In this document: positions 8,475-17,065 of the stretch, in pieces
Layout: each line of letters opens with the position of its first letter
How positions within the stretch are numbered: position 1 is the stretch's first letter
Source of the DNA: an uncultured Frankineae bacterium
Lineage (GTDB): Bacteria; Actinomycetota; Actinomycetes; Mycobacteriales; SCTD01
DNA: 40,136 nucleotides
Assembly: GCA_902805775.1 (NCBI GenBank)
Contig: CADCUB010000066.1
Location: forward strand, 1-40,136
Direction: 5' to 3'
Translations under genes and position numbers: made by a program
The notes under the pieces: generated by a model
What the model saw: the letters and a program-made list of their open reading frames with translations, nothing else
Told to the model about the DNA's origin: nothing
Database searches by the model: none

Positions 8475-9697
8475 ACCCGCGTGCGGGCGGCGGGCTGCGC
8501 CGGCAGCAGGGTGTCGCGGGCGAGCAGCGCCACCGCTCCGGCGGCGAGCGCGCCGCAGAAGGACACGACGAAGGCCGCGCGCGCCCCCGCCCCGTCGGCG
8601 ACGGCCCCGGACACGGCGAACCCGACGGCCACGCCGACACCGAGGCCGGAGTTGAGCCAGCTGAAGCCCTCGGTGCGCGCGGCGGCCGGCACCAGGTCCT
8701 CGACCAGCCCGAACGCCGCGATGAGCACCGGGCTGATCGCGACGCCCGCGAGCAGTGCCGCGGGCGCCATCCACCCCACGGTCTGGGCGAGCATCAGCGG
8801 CACCAGGCCCGCGGCCAGGCCGAGCGTCCCGAGCAGGTAGCGACGGCGGGCCGACGCCCGCCAGTGCACCGTGCCGTACAGCAGCCCGGCCGCGGCGCTG
8901 CCGCCGGCGACCAGCGCGAGCAGCAGCCCGCCACCGGCCTCGCTCCCGCGCTCCTGGGCGAAGGCGACCATCGAGACCTCGACGGTGCCGAACAGCAGTC
9001 CCACGCACAGCATCGACACGGTGAGGGTGCGCAGCCCGGCGGAGGTGAGCGCGCTGCGGCCCGCCCCGTCGACCGGTGGCAGCACCGGCGGCTCCGTGGA
9101 CCGCAGGGCGAGGAACGCCAGGGTGCCCACGGCGCCCAGGCCCAGGGCCGCCAGCAGCCCGACCGCCGGGTCGACCAGCGCACCGAGCACGACCACGAGC
9201 GGCCCGAGCACGAAGACGACCTCGTCGACCACCGCCTCCCAGGCGTACGCCCGCGAGATCTCCTCCGGGCGGTCGCGGAGCAGGGCGCTCCACCGCGCCC
9301 GCACGCAGGACCCCAGCTGGCTGGAGGCGGCGCTCATGACCGCCGCGCAGGCCAGCAGCACCGGCACCGGTGCGGACGTGCCCGCCAGCAGCACCAGGCC
9401 GCCGGTGCCGACGGCCGACAGCAGCAGCGCCCACGGCAGCACGCGCCGCTGCCCCCGCCGGTCCACCAGGCGCGACAGCGCCGGGCCGAGCACCGCGACG
9501 CCGCCCGCGTACGCGGCGCTGACCAGACCGGCGAGGGCGTACGAGCTGCGCCGGTCCTCGACCAGCAGGACCGTCCCGATCCCCAGCATGGCGATGGGCA
9601 GGCGGCCCACCAGCGCCGCCAGGCTGAAGGCCAGGGCGCCGGGGGTGCGCAGCAGGGGGCCGTAGCCACGGGCGCCGGTCGCGGGAGCAGGGGTCAT
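8471..9697 (-). CDS. MFS transporter, probable drug/metabolite exporter
   Basis: 408 residues, about 12 transmembrane helices arranged as two six-helix halves, with short loops. The loop after TM2 (LSRLVDRRGQRRVL) matches the MFS motif A pattern of DRxGRR type. The ATG at 9697 is chosen because GAGGGGG precedes it; an in-frame extension upstream codes for Arg/Gly-rich sequence without homology signs and would run into the promoter of the divergent lipoprotein gene. Substrate unknown. It converges with the thioesterase gene, sharing the palindromic stop CTAG. Confidence 0.85.
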   Translation of the reverse strand: MTPAPATGARGYGPLLRTPGALAFSLAALVGRLPIAMLGIGTVLLVEDRRSSYALAGLVSAAYAGGVAVLGPALSRLVDRRGQRRVLPWALLLSAVGTGGLVLLAGTSAPVPVLLACAAVMSAASSQLGSCVRARWSALLRDRPEEISRAYAWEAVVDEVVFVLGPLVVVLGALVDPAVGLLAALGLGAVGTLAFLALRSTEPPVLPPVDGAGRSALTSAGLRTLTVSMLCVGLLFGTVEVSMVAFAQERGSEAGGGLLLALVAGGSAAAGLLYGTVHWRASARRRYLLGTLGLAAGLVPLMLAQTVGWMAPAALLAGVAISPVLIAAFGLVEDLVPAAARTEGFSWLNSGLGVGVAVGFAVSGAVADGAGARAAFVVSFCGALAAGAVALLARDTLLPAQPAARTRV

Positions 9698-9786
9698 CCC
9701 CCTCGATGCAACCAGCCCGCGCCGGCCGAGTCCGAGTCGTGACCTCTCGGGGGCCGGAAGCGGTCGGGCGAGCCCGCTCGGGCCGT

Positions 9787-9792
9787 TAGCGT
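9787..9792 (+). promoter_or_regulatory. -10-like hexamer upstream of the nucleoside transporter operon
   Basis: TAGCGT lies about 66 nt before the TTG start of the Bmp lipoprotein gene, giving a short leader with its own AGAGGA ribosome binding site. The same TAGCGT element occurs upstream of the ABC ATPase, M28 peptidase and PNP/hydrolase genes. No clear -35 element is visible. Confidence 0.45.
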
Positions 9793-9858
9793 GAACGCCG
9801 ATCCGGGGCGCACGCCGCGCCCGACCCCTCGGAGCTCCCCCTGAGAAGAGGAACACCC

Positions 9859-10917
9859 TTGCGCCAGCTCGCGAACGGACGCCTGCGCCTCGCGGCCGCG
9901 GTCGCCGTCGTCACCCTCGGCCTCGCGGCCTGCGGCTCGGACGACGCCGGCTCCGGCACCGACACCGCCGGCTCCGAGGAGGCCAGTGACATCAAGGTCG
10001 GTCTCGCCTACGACATCGGCGGTCGCGGCGACCAGTCCTTCAACGACTCGGCCGCCGCCGGGCTCGACCGGGCCAAGGAGGAGCTCGGCATCGAGGCGAC
10101 CGAGGCCGAGGCCGGCCAGGGCGAGTCCGACGCCGCCAAGGAGGAGCGCCTGCGCGTGCTCGCCGACAGCGGCCACGACCCGATCATCGGCGTCGGCTTC
10201 GCCTACTCCGCCGCGCTGGCCAAGGTCGCCCCGGAGTTCCCCGACGTCACCTTCGCCATCGTCGACGACGCCAACGCCACGGGCGACAACATCTCCAACC
10301 TCGTCTTCGCCGAGGAGCAGGGCTCGTTCCTCGTCGGCGCGGCCGCAGCGCTGAAGTCCAAGACCGACAACGTGGGCTTCATCGGTGGTGTCCAGGTGCC
10401 GCTGATCGAGAAGTTCGAGGTCGGCTTCACCGAGGGCGCCAAGCAGGTCAAGCCCGACATCGAGGTGCAGTCCGTCTACCTGACGCAGCCGCCGGACTTC
10501 AGCGGCTTCGGCGACCCCGCCAAGGGCCGCACGGCGGCGCAGGGCATGTTCGACGCCGGTGCGGACGTCGTCTACCACGCGGCCGGCGGCTCCGGCTCCG
10601 GGCTGTTCGAGGCGGCCAAGGCGGCCGGCGGCCTGGCCATCGGCGTCGACTCCGACCAGTTCGAGACCGCTGCCCCGGACGTCCAGGACGTCATCCTCAC
10701 CTCGATGCTCAAGAAGGTCGACGTCGCCGTCTTCGACTTCCTGTCGAGCGTGTCGGAGGGCAACGTCGAGGCGGGTCCTCGCGTGTACGACCTGGAGCAG
10801 GGCGGCGTCGACTACTCGACCTCGGGTGGCATGGTCGACGACATCAAGGGCCAGCTCGACGAGCTCAAGCAGCAGGTCATCGACGGCGAGATCGAGGTGA
10901 CCGACCCGACCGCCTGA
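9859..10917 (+). CDS. Bmp-family nucleoside-binding lipoprotein (ABC importer)
   Basis: The extracytoplasmic solute receptor of a nucleoside ABC importer. 352 residues: signal peptide with lipobox LAAC (lipidated Cys25), a Ser/Asp-rich linker, then a periplasmic-binding fold of the Bmp/Med type, recognised by KVGLAYDIGGRGDQSFND, GVGFAYSAALAKVAPEFPDVTFAIVDD and the GQ/GVDSDQ segments. It begins with TTG, supported by AGAGGA upstream and by the signal peptide starting directly there. Followed by the ATPase and two permease genes. A hairpin (10954-10994) after its stop could hold its expression above that of downstream genes. Confidence 0.93.
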   Translation: MRQLANGRLRLAAAVAVVTLGLAACGSDDAGSGTDTAGSEEASDIKVGLAYDIGGRGDQSFNDSAAAGLDRAKEELGIEATEAEAGQGESDAAKEERLRVLADSGHDPIIGVGFAYSAALAKVAPEFPDVTFAIVDDANATGDNISNLVFAEEQGSFLVGAAAALKSKTDNVGFIGGVQVPLIEKFEVGFTEGAKQVKPDIEVQSVYLTQPPDFSGFGDPAKGRTAAQGMFDAGADVVYHAAGGSGSGLFEAAKAAGGLAIGVDSDQFETAAPDVQDVILTSMLKKVDVAVFDFLSSVSEGNVEAGPRVYDLEQGGVDYSTSGGMVDDIKGQLDELKQQVIDGEIEVTDPTA

Positions 10918-10953
10918 GTCTCGACCGCCTGAGTCCCGACGACCGGACGCGGG

Positions 10954-10994
10954 ACGGGGTCCGCGCGGGCGCGCTAGCGTCCCGCGGACCCCGT
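10954..10994 (+). promoter_or_regulatory. 12-bp-stem hairpin between bmp and ABC ATPase genes
   Basis: ACGGGGTCCGCG (10954-10965) pairs perfectly with CGCGGACCCCGT (10983-10994); the 17-nt loop contains TAGCGT. No U-tract follows. It may stabilise or partly terminate the bmp transcript. It also buries the GTG at 10993, the nearest canonical start for the ATPase. Confidence 0.65.
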
Positions 10995-12603
10995 GCTCCC
11001 ACGGGCAGGAGCCCGCTCGACGCAGGAGACCGACATCGCGACCGACCCCAGGAGCGCCGCACCGTCGCCGGACGCGGTGGCCGTCGAGCTCACCGGCGTC
11101 ACCAAGCGCTTCCCGGGCGTGGTCGCCAACCGCGACGTCTCGCTGTGCGTCCGCACCGGCACGGTCCACGCCCTCGTCGGTGAGAACGGTGCCGGCAAGT
11201 CGACCCTCATGAAGATCCTCTACGGGATGCAGCGACCCGACGAGGGCACGATCCGCGTCGCCGGACGGGAGGTCCGCCTCAGTGGCCCGGCGGACGCGAT
11301 CTCGGCCGGGATCGGCATGGTGCACCAGCACTTCATGCTCGCCGACAACCTCACCGTCCTGGAGAACGTCGTCCTGGGCAGCGAGCCCCGCCGCGGCGGC
11401 CTGGCGCTCGACTTCGCGGCCGCCCGCCGGAAGATCTCGGAGATCTCGACGGCGTACGGGCTGGGCGTGGAGCCCGACCGGCTCGTCGCCGACCTCGGCG
11501 TGGGCGAGCGTCAGCGCGTGGAGATCCTCAAGGTGCTGTACCGGGGGGCGCGCATCCTCATCCTCGACGAGCCGACCGCCGTCCTGGTCCCCCACGAGGT
11601 CGACGAGCTGTTCGACAACCTGCGCGAGCTCAAGGCCGAGGGCCTGACGGTGCTGTTCATCTCCCACAAGCTCGACGAGGTGCTGTCCGTCGCGGACGAC
11701 GTGACCGTGATCCGTCGCGGCACGACCGTCGCGACCGTCGACCCGAGGACGACCACCGCCCGGCAGCTCGCCGAGCTCATGGTCGGCAGCGAGCTGCCGT
11801 CGCCGGAGACCCGCGAGTCGACGGTCACCGACGAGGAGGTCCTGCGCGTCGAGGGCCTGACCGTGCGCGACGCCGCCGGTCGGGCCGTCGTCGACGACGC
11901 GTCCTTCGTCATCCGCCGCGGCGAGGTCCTCGGCCTGGCGGGCGTGGAGGGCAACGGGCAGGCCGAGCTCGTCGAGGCGCTGATGGGCATGCGCCGCGCC
12001 GACGCCGGCCGGACGACGCTGGCCGACGAGGACGTCAGCGACTGGTCCACCCGCAGGCGGCGCGAGGGCGGTCTGCGCTACGTGCCGGAGGACCGGCACC
12101 GGCACGGCCTGCTGCTCGACGCACCGCTGTGGGAGAACCGGATCCTCGGCCACCAGACCGAGTCCTCGGTCTCCCGAGGACCGTGGATCGACCGGGCCTC
12201 CGCGCGCGCCGACTCGACCCGCATCGTGGAGCAGTACGACGTGCGCACCCCCGGCATCGACACGCTGGCCAGCGCCCTGTCCGGTGGCAACCAGCAGAAG
12301 TTCATCGTCGGGCGCGAGCTCAGCGGCGACCTGTCGGTGCTCGTCGCGAGCCACCCGACCCGAGGTGTCGACGTCGGCGCGCAGGCCGCGATCTGGGACC
12401 ACATCCGCGCCGCCCGCCGTGCCGGTCTCGCGGTGCTGCTCGTGTCCGCCGACCTCGACGAGCTGATCGGCCTGTCCGACCGCATCTGCGTGGTGCTGCG
12501 CGGGCGCATCGTCGCGGAGGTCGACCCCTCGGCCGTCACCCCCGAGCAGCTCGGGTCGGCCATGACGGGGGCGCAGGACGACGCCCGGGGCGGGGCCGCG
12601 TGA
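10993..12603 (+). CDS. Nucleoside ABC transporter ATPase (two NBDs)
   Basis: A tandem ATPase of the sugar/nucleoside type (YufO-like) that energises import. NBD1 has Walker A GENGAGKST (63-71 from this start), a C-loop reading LGVGERQRVEILK and Walker B ILILDEPTAVL; NBD2 has a degenerate P-loop (GVEGNGQ), a consensus ALSGGNQQK and VASHPTRGVD in the Walker B place, usual for this family. The start is uncertain: GTG 10993 lies in a hairpin arm, whereas a CAGGAG sits 6 nt before an in-frame ATC at 11035; GTG 11077 is another option. The stop overlaps the next start (TGATG). Confidence 0.92.
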   Translation: MLPRAGARSTQETDIATDPRSAAPSPDAVAVELTGVTKRFPGVVANRDVSLCVRTGTVHALVGENGAGKSTLMKILYGMQRPDEGTIRVAGREVRLSGPADAISAGIGMVHQHFMLADNLTVLENVVLGSEPRRGGLALDFAAARRKISEISTAYGLGVEPDRLVADLGVGERQRVEILKVLYRGARILILDEPTAVLVPHEVDELFDNLRELKAEGLTVLFISHKLDEVLSVADDVTVIRRGTTVATVDPRTTTARQLAELMVGSELPSPETRESTVTDEEVLRVEGLTVRDAAGRAVVDDASFVIRRGEVLGLAGVEGNGQAELVEALMGMRRADAGRTTLADEDVSDWSTRRRREGGLRYVPEDRHRHGLLLDAPLWENRILGHQTESSVSRGPWIDRASARADSTRIVEQYDVRTPGIDTLASALSGGNQQKFIVGRELSGDLSVLVASHPTRGVDVGAQAAIWDHIRAARRAGLAVLLVSADLDELIGLSDRICVVLRGRIVAEVDPSAVTPEQLGSAMTGAQDDARGGAA

Positions 12604-13706
12604 TGCGCCGCTGGGACGTGCGTGACGTCGCGCTGGGCCTGGCCGCCCCCCTGCTGGCGGTCGCCTTCTCGCTCGTCATCGCCTCGCTCGTCCTGATCGG
12701 TGCGGGCGATCCCGTGCTCTCGACCTACTCGCTGCTGCTCGACTACGGGCAGCGCCCCCGCAGCCTCGCCCTCGTGCTCAACGCGGCCACGACCTACTAC
12801 CTGTCGGCGCTCGCGGTCGCCATCGGCTTCCGGATGAACCTGTTCAACATCGGCGTCGACGGCCAGTACCGCCTCGCCGCCATGACGGCGGCCTGGGTCG
12901 GTGGCGCGGTCACCCTCCCGACCGGGCTGCACCAGCTCGTCATCGTCCTCGTCGCGGTCCTCGTCGGCGGCATGTGGGCGGGGATCGCCGGGCTGCTCAA
13001 GGCCACGCGCGGCGTCAGCGAGGTGATCTCCACGATCATGCTGAACGCCATCGCGACCGGTCTCGTGGCCTTCTTCCTGCGCAAGGTCGCCGTCCCGGTC
13101 GCCGGCAGCAACAACATCGGGACGGCCCCCATCGCCGAGTCGGGCCGGGTGGGCGGCCTGCCGCTCGTGCCCGACTCCGCGCTGGAGGTCTTCGGCTTCC
13201 TGCCCGTCGCCGTGCTCGCCGGCATCGCCTACTGGCTGGTCCTCGGCCGCACCCGCTTCGGCTTCGAGCTGCGGGCGACCGGCCGGTCGGAGTCGGCGGC
13301 GGTCGCCAGCGGCGTCGACGTCCGGCGGATGGTCGTGACGACCATGCTGCTGTCGGGCGCCGTGGCCGGGCTGGTGGGGATGCCGCAGCTGCTCGGAGCG
13401 TCCTACTCCTACAGCCTCGACTTCCCGGCCGGGCTCGGCTTCACGGGCATCGCCATCGCCCTGCTGGGCCGCAACTCCCCCATCGGCATCGCCTTCGGCG
13501 CCCTGCTGTGGGCCTACCTCGACGTCTCGTCGGTCATCCTCGACATCGAGGGCATCTCCCGCGAGATCGTCACGATCATGCAGGGGTCGATCGTGCTGTC
13601 CGTCGTCATCGCGTACGAGCTCGTGCGCCGCTACCGACTGCGGGCGGAGCAGTCGCGCGTCGGCCGCGAGCTGGCGCAGGCTCCCCGGGCGGAGGTCGCC
13701 GCATGA
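12603..13706 (+). CDS. Nucleoside ABC transporter permease 1
   Basis: 367 residues, about 9-10 membrane helices, of the BPD_transp_2 (branched-chain amino acid/ribose/nucleoside) permease family. Recognisable segments are FRMNLFNIGVDGQYRLAAM, VSEVISTIMLNAIA and the late GFTGIAIALLGRNSPIGIAF that follows the coupling region for the ATPase. Starts with an ATG overlapping the ATPase stop and ends in an ATGA overlap with permease 2, so translation is coupled. It pairs with permease 2 as a heterodimeric channel. Confidence 0.93.
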   Translation: MRRWDVRDVALGLAAPLLAVAFSLVIASLVLIGAGDPVLSTYSLLLDYGQRPRSLALVLNAATTYYLSALAVAIGFRMNLFNIGVDGQYRLAAMTAAWVGGAVTLPTGLHQLVIVLVAVLVGGMWAGIAGLLKATRGVSEVISTIMLNAIATGLVAFFLRKVAVPVAGSNNIGTAPIAESGRVGGLPLVPDSALEVFGFLPVAVLAGIAYWLVLGRTRFGFELRATGRSESAAVASGVDVRRMVVTTMLLSGAVAGLVGMPQLLGASYSYSLDFPAGLGFTGIAIALLGRNSPIGIAFGALLWAYLDVSSVILDIEGISREIVTIMQGSIVLSVVIAYELVRRYRLRAEQSRVGRELAQAPRAEVAA

Positions 13707-14989
13707 CCGCTGCACCTCCCCCGGCGGCTCCGGAGCACAGCTCCTCGACGGTCGACACGACGCTGCGGCGACAGAGCCGCGTCACGCTCACGCGGGGGCG
13801 CCTGCTGGTGGGCGCAGCCGCGCTGCTGGTCACCATCTCCCTGGTGCGCATCCTCACCGGCGCCGACGACATCACCTCGGGCGGCACCGTGTCCGCCGCC
13901 CTGGCGCTCGCCGTCCCCATCGGCATGGCGGGCATGGGCGCCCTGTGGTCCGAGCGCGCCGGCGTCGTCAACATCGGCCTCGAGGGGATGCTCATCCTCG
14001 GGACGTGGGCAGCGGGCTGGGCCGGCTACCAGTACGGCCCGTGGACGGGCGTGCTCGCGGCCGTGGCCTTCGGGGCGCTGGGCGGGCTGCTGCACGCCGT
14101 GGCGACCGTGTCGTTCGGCGTGGACCACGTCGTCAGCGGCGTGGCGATCATCCTGCTGGGCACCGGCACGGCGCAGTACCTGTCGTCGGTCGCCTTCGAG
14201 GGCGTGCCGGGCGGTGGTGACACGCAGTCGCCGCCGGTGCCCGACCTGCCCTCCTTCAGCGTGCCGGGCGTCGCCGGTCCGCTGTCGGACCTGCAGGACA
14301 CCGGCTGGTTCCTGCTCGCCGACCTGGCCGGCATCCTGCGCGGGCTCCTCACCGGCGTCTCGGCACTGACCCTGATCGCCGTCGCCCTCGTCGTGCTGAC
14401 CTGGTTCCTGCTGTGGCGCACGGCCTTCGGCCTGCGCCTGCGCGCCTGCGGCGAGCGTCCCGAGGCCGCCGAGTCCCTCGGCGTGAACGTCTACACGATG
14501 AAGTACGCCGCCGTCGTCGTCTCCGGCGCCTTCGCCGGCCTGGGCGGGGCGTTCCTCGCCGTCGTCGCGTCCAGCGCCTACCGCGAGGGGCAGACCGGCG
14601 GTCGCGGGTTCATCGGCATCGCCGCGATGATCTTCGGCAACTGGCGCCCGGGAGGAACGGCGGCAGGGGCCGCGCTGTTCGGCTACGCCGACGCGCTGCA
14701 GCTGCGCCGCGGCGGCGAGTCGGTGCACGCGCTGCTGCTCCTGGTCGGGCTGGTGGTCGTGGCCCTGGGCGTCTGGCTGGTCGTCCGGGGCTCGCGCCGG
14801 TCCGGGATCGCCGGCCTGCTCGCCGCCGTCGCCGTGCTGGTGTGGTTCGGCCTGACCGACGTCGTGCCGGGCGAGCTGACCGGCCTCACGCCCTACGTCG
14901 CCACGCTGCTCGTGCTCGGGGTCGCGGCCCAGCGGCTGCGACCGCCTGCTGCCGACGGCATCCCCTACCGGAGAGGCACCTCGACGTGA
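13703..14989 (+). CDS. Nucleoside ABC transporter permease 2
   Basis: 428 residues; the second permease of the BPD_transp_2 type with about 10-12 helices. Core signature: GALWSERAGVVNIGLEGMLILGTW near residue 80, VDHVVSGVAIILLGTG, and RGFIGIAAMIFGNWRPGGTA. An N-terminal Pro/Ser-rich cytoplasmic stretch of about 30 residues and two extra C-terminal helices lengthen it relative to permease 1. ATGA overlap with permease 1 and GTGA overlap with the cytidine deaminase link transport directly to catabolism. Confidence 0.93.
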   Translation: MTAAPPPAAPEHSSSTVDTTLRRQSRVTLTRGRLLVGAAALLVTISLVRILTGADDITSGGTVSAALALAVPIGMAGMGALWSERAGVVNIGLEGMLILGTWAAGWAGYQYGPWTGVLAAVAFGALGGLLHAVATVSFGVDHVVSGVAIILLGTGTAQYLSSVAFEGVPGGGDTQSPPVPDLPSFSVPGVAGPLSDLQDTGWFLLADLAGILRGLLTGVSALTLIAVALVVLTWFLLWRTAFGLRLRACGERPEAAESLGVNVYTMKYAAVVVSGAFAGLGGAFLAVVASSAYREGQTGGRGFIGIAAMIFGNWRPGGTAAGAALFGYADALQLRRGGESVHALLLLVGLVVVALGVWLVVRGSRRSGIAGLLAAVAVLVWFGLTDVVPGELTGLTPYVATLLVLGVAAQRLRPPAADGIPYRRGTST

Positions 14990-15411
14990 GCGCCGACGAC
15001 CAGGGAGGGACCGTCGACTGGGACGACCTGCGGGCGAAGGCGGTCGAGGCCGCGGCGCGGGCGTACGCGCCGTACTCGCGCCTGCACGTCGGCGTCGCGG
15101 CGCTGACCGACGACGGCCGGCTGCTGCAGGCGTGCAACGTCGAGAACGCCTCCTACGGCCTGGGGCTGTGCGCCGAGTGCGGGCTCGTGAGCTCGCTGCA
15201 CTCCTCCGGCGGGGGCGTGCTCGTCGCGCTGGCCTGCCGGTCCGGCACGGGTGAGCTGCTCATGCCGTGCGGGCGCTGCCGGCAGCTGCTCTGGGAGCAC
15301 GGCGGCCCGGAGCTGCTCGTCGACACCCCGCGGGGCGTACGGCCCATGACCGACGTGCTGCCGGACGCCTTCGGAGCGCGGGACCTGCCGGCCGGCGCGG
15401 CGGACCAGTGA
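14986..15411 (+). CDS. cdd: Cytidine deaminase
   Basis: Hydrolyses cytidine and deoxycytidine to uridine and deoxyuridine. 141 residues, the short tetrameric class. The zinc site is visible as C62-A-E64 in NVENASYGLGLCAEC and P94-C95-x-x-C98 in MPCGRCRQ; Glu64 is the proton shuttle. The GTG start overlaps the TGA of permease 2 (GTGA). The next gene, thymidine phosphorylase, starts about 20 bp after its stop. Confidence 0.95.
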   Translation: MSADDQGGTVDWDDLRAKAVEAAARAYAPYSRLHVGVAALTDDGRLLQACNVENASYGLGLCAECGLVSSLHSSGGGVLVALACRSGTGELLMPCGRCRQLLWEHGGPELLVDTPRGVRPMTDVLPDAFGARDLPAGAADQ

Positions 15412-15430
15412 CAGCCGGCCAGGGGTGGCG

Positions 15431-16708
15431 GTGACCGCCTTCACCGCCGTCGACGTCATCCGCAGCAAGCGCGACGGCTCGGAGCTCTCCGACGCCCAGG
15501 TGCGGTGGGTGCTGGAGGCCTACCTGCGCGGGGAGGTGGCGCCGGAGCAGATGAGCGCGCTGCTGATGGCGGTGGTCTGGCGCGGCATGACCGCGCGCGA
15601 GCTGTCGGCCTGGACGACGGCGATGGTCGCGAGCGGCGAGCGCATGGACCTGTCCGGCGCCGGCCGGCCGGTCGTCGACAAGCACTCCTCGGGCGGCGTC
15701 GGCGACAAGGTCTCGCTCGTCGTGGCGCCTCTGGTCGCCGCGCTCGGGGTCGCCGTGCCGAAGCTGTCCGGCCGCGGACTGGGCCACACCGGCGGGACGC
15801 TCGACAAGCTGGAGAGCATCCCCGGCTGGCGGGGGGAGCTGACCCGCGAGCGCTTCCTCGGCCAGCTGCGCGAGGTCGGAGCGGTGATCGGCAGCGCGGG
15901 CGAGTCGCTGGCGCCGGCGGACAAGGCGCTCTACGCCCTGCGCGACGTCACCGCGACCGTCGAGTCGATACCGCTGATCGCCAGCAGCATCATGAGCAAG
16001 AAGATCGCCGGTGGCGCCGACGCCGTGCTGCTCGACGTCAAGGTCGGCGCGGGCGCGTTCCTCAAGGAGCTCGAACCTGCCCGCGAGCTCGCCCGCACGA
16101 TGGTGCGCCTGGGCGCCGACGCCGGCGTGCGGACGGTCTGCCTGCTCACCTCCATGGAGGCGCCGCTCGGCCGCGGCATCGGCAACGCCCTCGAGGTCGC
16201 CGAGGCGGTCGAGGTGCTGCAGGGCGGCGGCCCGGACGACCTGCGCGAGGTGTGCCTCGCGGTCGCGCGCGAGATGCTCGCGCTCGGCGGCGTCTCCGAC
16301 GATCCGGAGCCGGCGCTGGCCGACGGCCGGGCGCTGGAGGTCTGGCGGCGCATGGTCGCGGCCCAGGGCGGCGACCCCGACGCGCCGCTGCCGACGGCGC
16401 CGCACACCGCGGTCGTCGAGGCGCCGCGCGACGGCTGGCTGGTCCGGCTGGACGCGCTGGCCGTCGGCACCGCCGCCTGGCGCCTGGGCGCGGGGCGGGC
16501 CCGCAAGGAGGACGCCGTCGACCCGGCCGCCGGTGTGGTGCTCGGCGCCGCGCTGGGCGAGCAGGTCACGGCCGGGCAGCCGCTGGCGACGCTGCACGCC
16601 TCGAGCACCGACCGGCTGGCCCAGGGCCGGGCTGCCCTCGAGGGGGCCTACGAGATCGCGGACGCACCGGCGGCGAGCGTGCCGCTGGTCCTGGAGAAGG
16701 TGAGCTGA
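15431..16708 (+). CDS. deoA: Thymidine (pyrimidine-nucleoside) phosphorylase
   Basis: Cleaves thymidine or deoxyuridine with phosphate to base and deoxyribose-1-phosphate. About 425 residues with the phosphate-binding signature [10 protein letters not shown] (84-93) and the three-part NP-II fold: helical domain, glycosyltransferase domain ([21 protein letters not shown]) and C-terminal alpha/beta domain ([24 protein letters not shown]). The GTG at 15431 has CAGGGG 5 nt upstream; a GTG two codons earlier (15425) is the alternative. It cannot be separated from pyrimidine-nucleoside phosphorylase (Pdp) by sequence alone. Confidence 0.93.
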   Translation: MTAFTAVDVIRSKRDGSELSDAQVRWVLEAYLRGEVAPEQMSALLMAVVWRGMTARELSAWTTAMVASGERMDLSGAGRPVVDKHSSGGVGDKVSLVVAPLVAALGVAVPKLSGRGLGHTGGTLDKLESIPGWRGELTRERFLGQLREVGAVIGSAGESLAPADKALYALRDVTATVESIPLIASSIMSKKIAGGADAVLLDVKVGAGAFLKELEPARELARTMVRLGADAGVRTVCLLTSMEAPLGRGIGNALEVAEAVEVLQGGGPDDLREVCLAVAREMLALGGVSDDPEPALADGRALEVWRRMVAAQGGDPDAPLPTAPHTAVVEAPRDGWLVRLDALAVGTAAWRLGAGRARKEDAVDPAAGVVLGAALGEQVTAGQPLATLHASSTDRLAQGRAALEGAYEIADAPAASVPLVLEKVS

Positions 16709-16711
16709 GCA

Positions 16712-17065
16712 GTGCCACGACTGGTGCAGAGCCCCGTGCGCGTCCCGGTGCCCGGGGGCAAGCTCATCGACGAGTACGTCGGGCGCGCGAGCACGTCGAC
16801 CGAGCAGGTCTCGGTCGCCCACATGCGCTCCCCCGCCGGCTGGCAGGAGCCGGCGCAGGCACCGGAGTTCGACGAGGTGACCCTCGTGCTCGGCGGCGCC
16901 GTGCACGTCGAGCACGACGGCGGGACCCTGGTCGTCGGAGCGGGGCAGGCGGTCCTGACCCGGGCCGGCGAGCGGGTCCGCTACACCACCCCCGACGGCG
17001 CCGAGTACGTCGCGGTCTGCCTGCCGGCCTTCGGCCCGGACACCGTGCACCGGGAGGGCGAGTGA
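16712..17065 (+). CDS. Small cupin protein embedded in the nucleoside operon
   Basis: 117 residues forming one cupin beta-barrel: [18 protein letters not shown] followed by [32 protein letters not shown]. The usual HxH metal ligands of cupin motif 1 are missing (the region reads [12 protein letters not shown]), so a metal site is doubtful; it resembles EutQ-like cupins. It begins 3 bp after the deoA stop and its own stop overlaps the add start (GTGA), so it is translated as part of the operon. Function not known; a sugar-phosphate or nucleoside binding or epimerising role is only inference from position. Confidence 0.85.
   Translation: MPRLVQSPVRVPVPGGKLIDEYVGRASTSTEQVSVAHMRSPAGWQEPAQAPEFDEVTLVLGGAVHVEHDGGTLVVGAGQAVLTRAGERVRYTTPDGAEYVAVCLPAFGPDTVHREGE

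Noticed and set aside
9698..9856. Longer N-terminus for the MFS transporter
   Set aside because: The extension is Arg/Gly/Pro-rich and would overlap the bmp promoter; the internal ATG has GAGGGGG before it.
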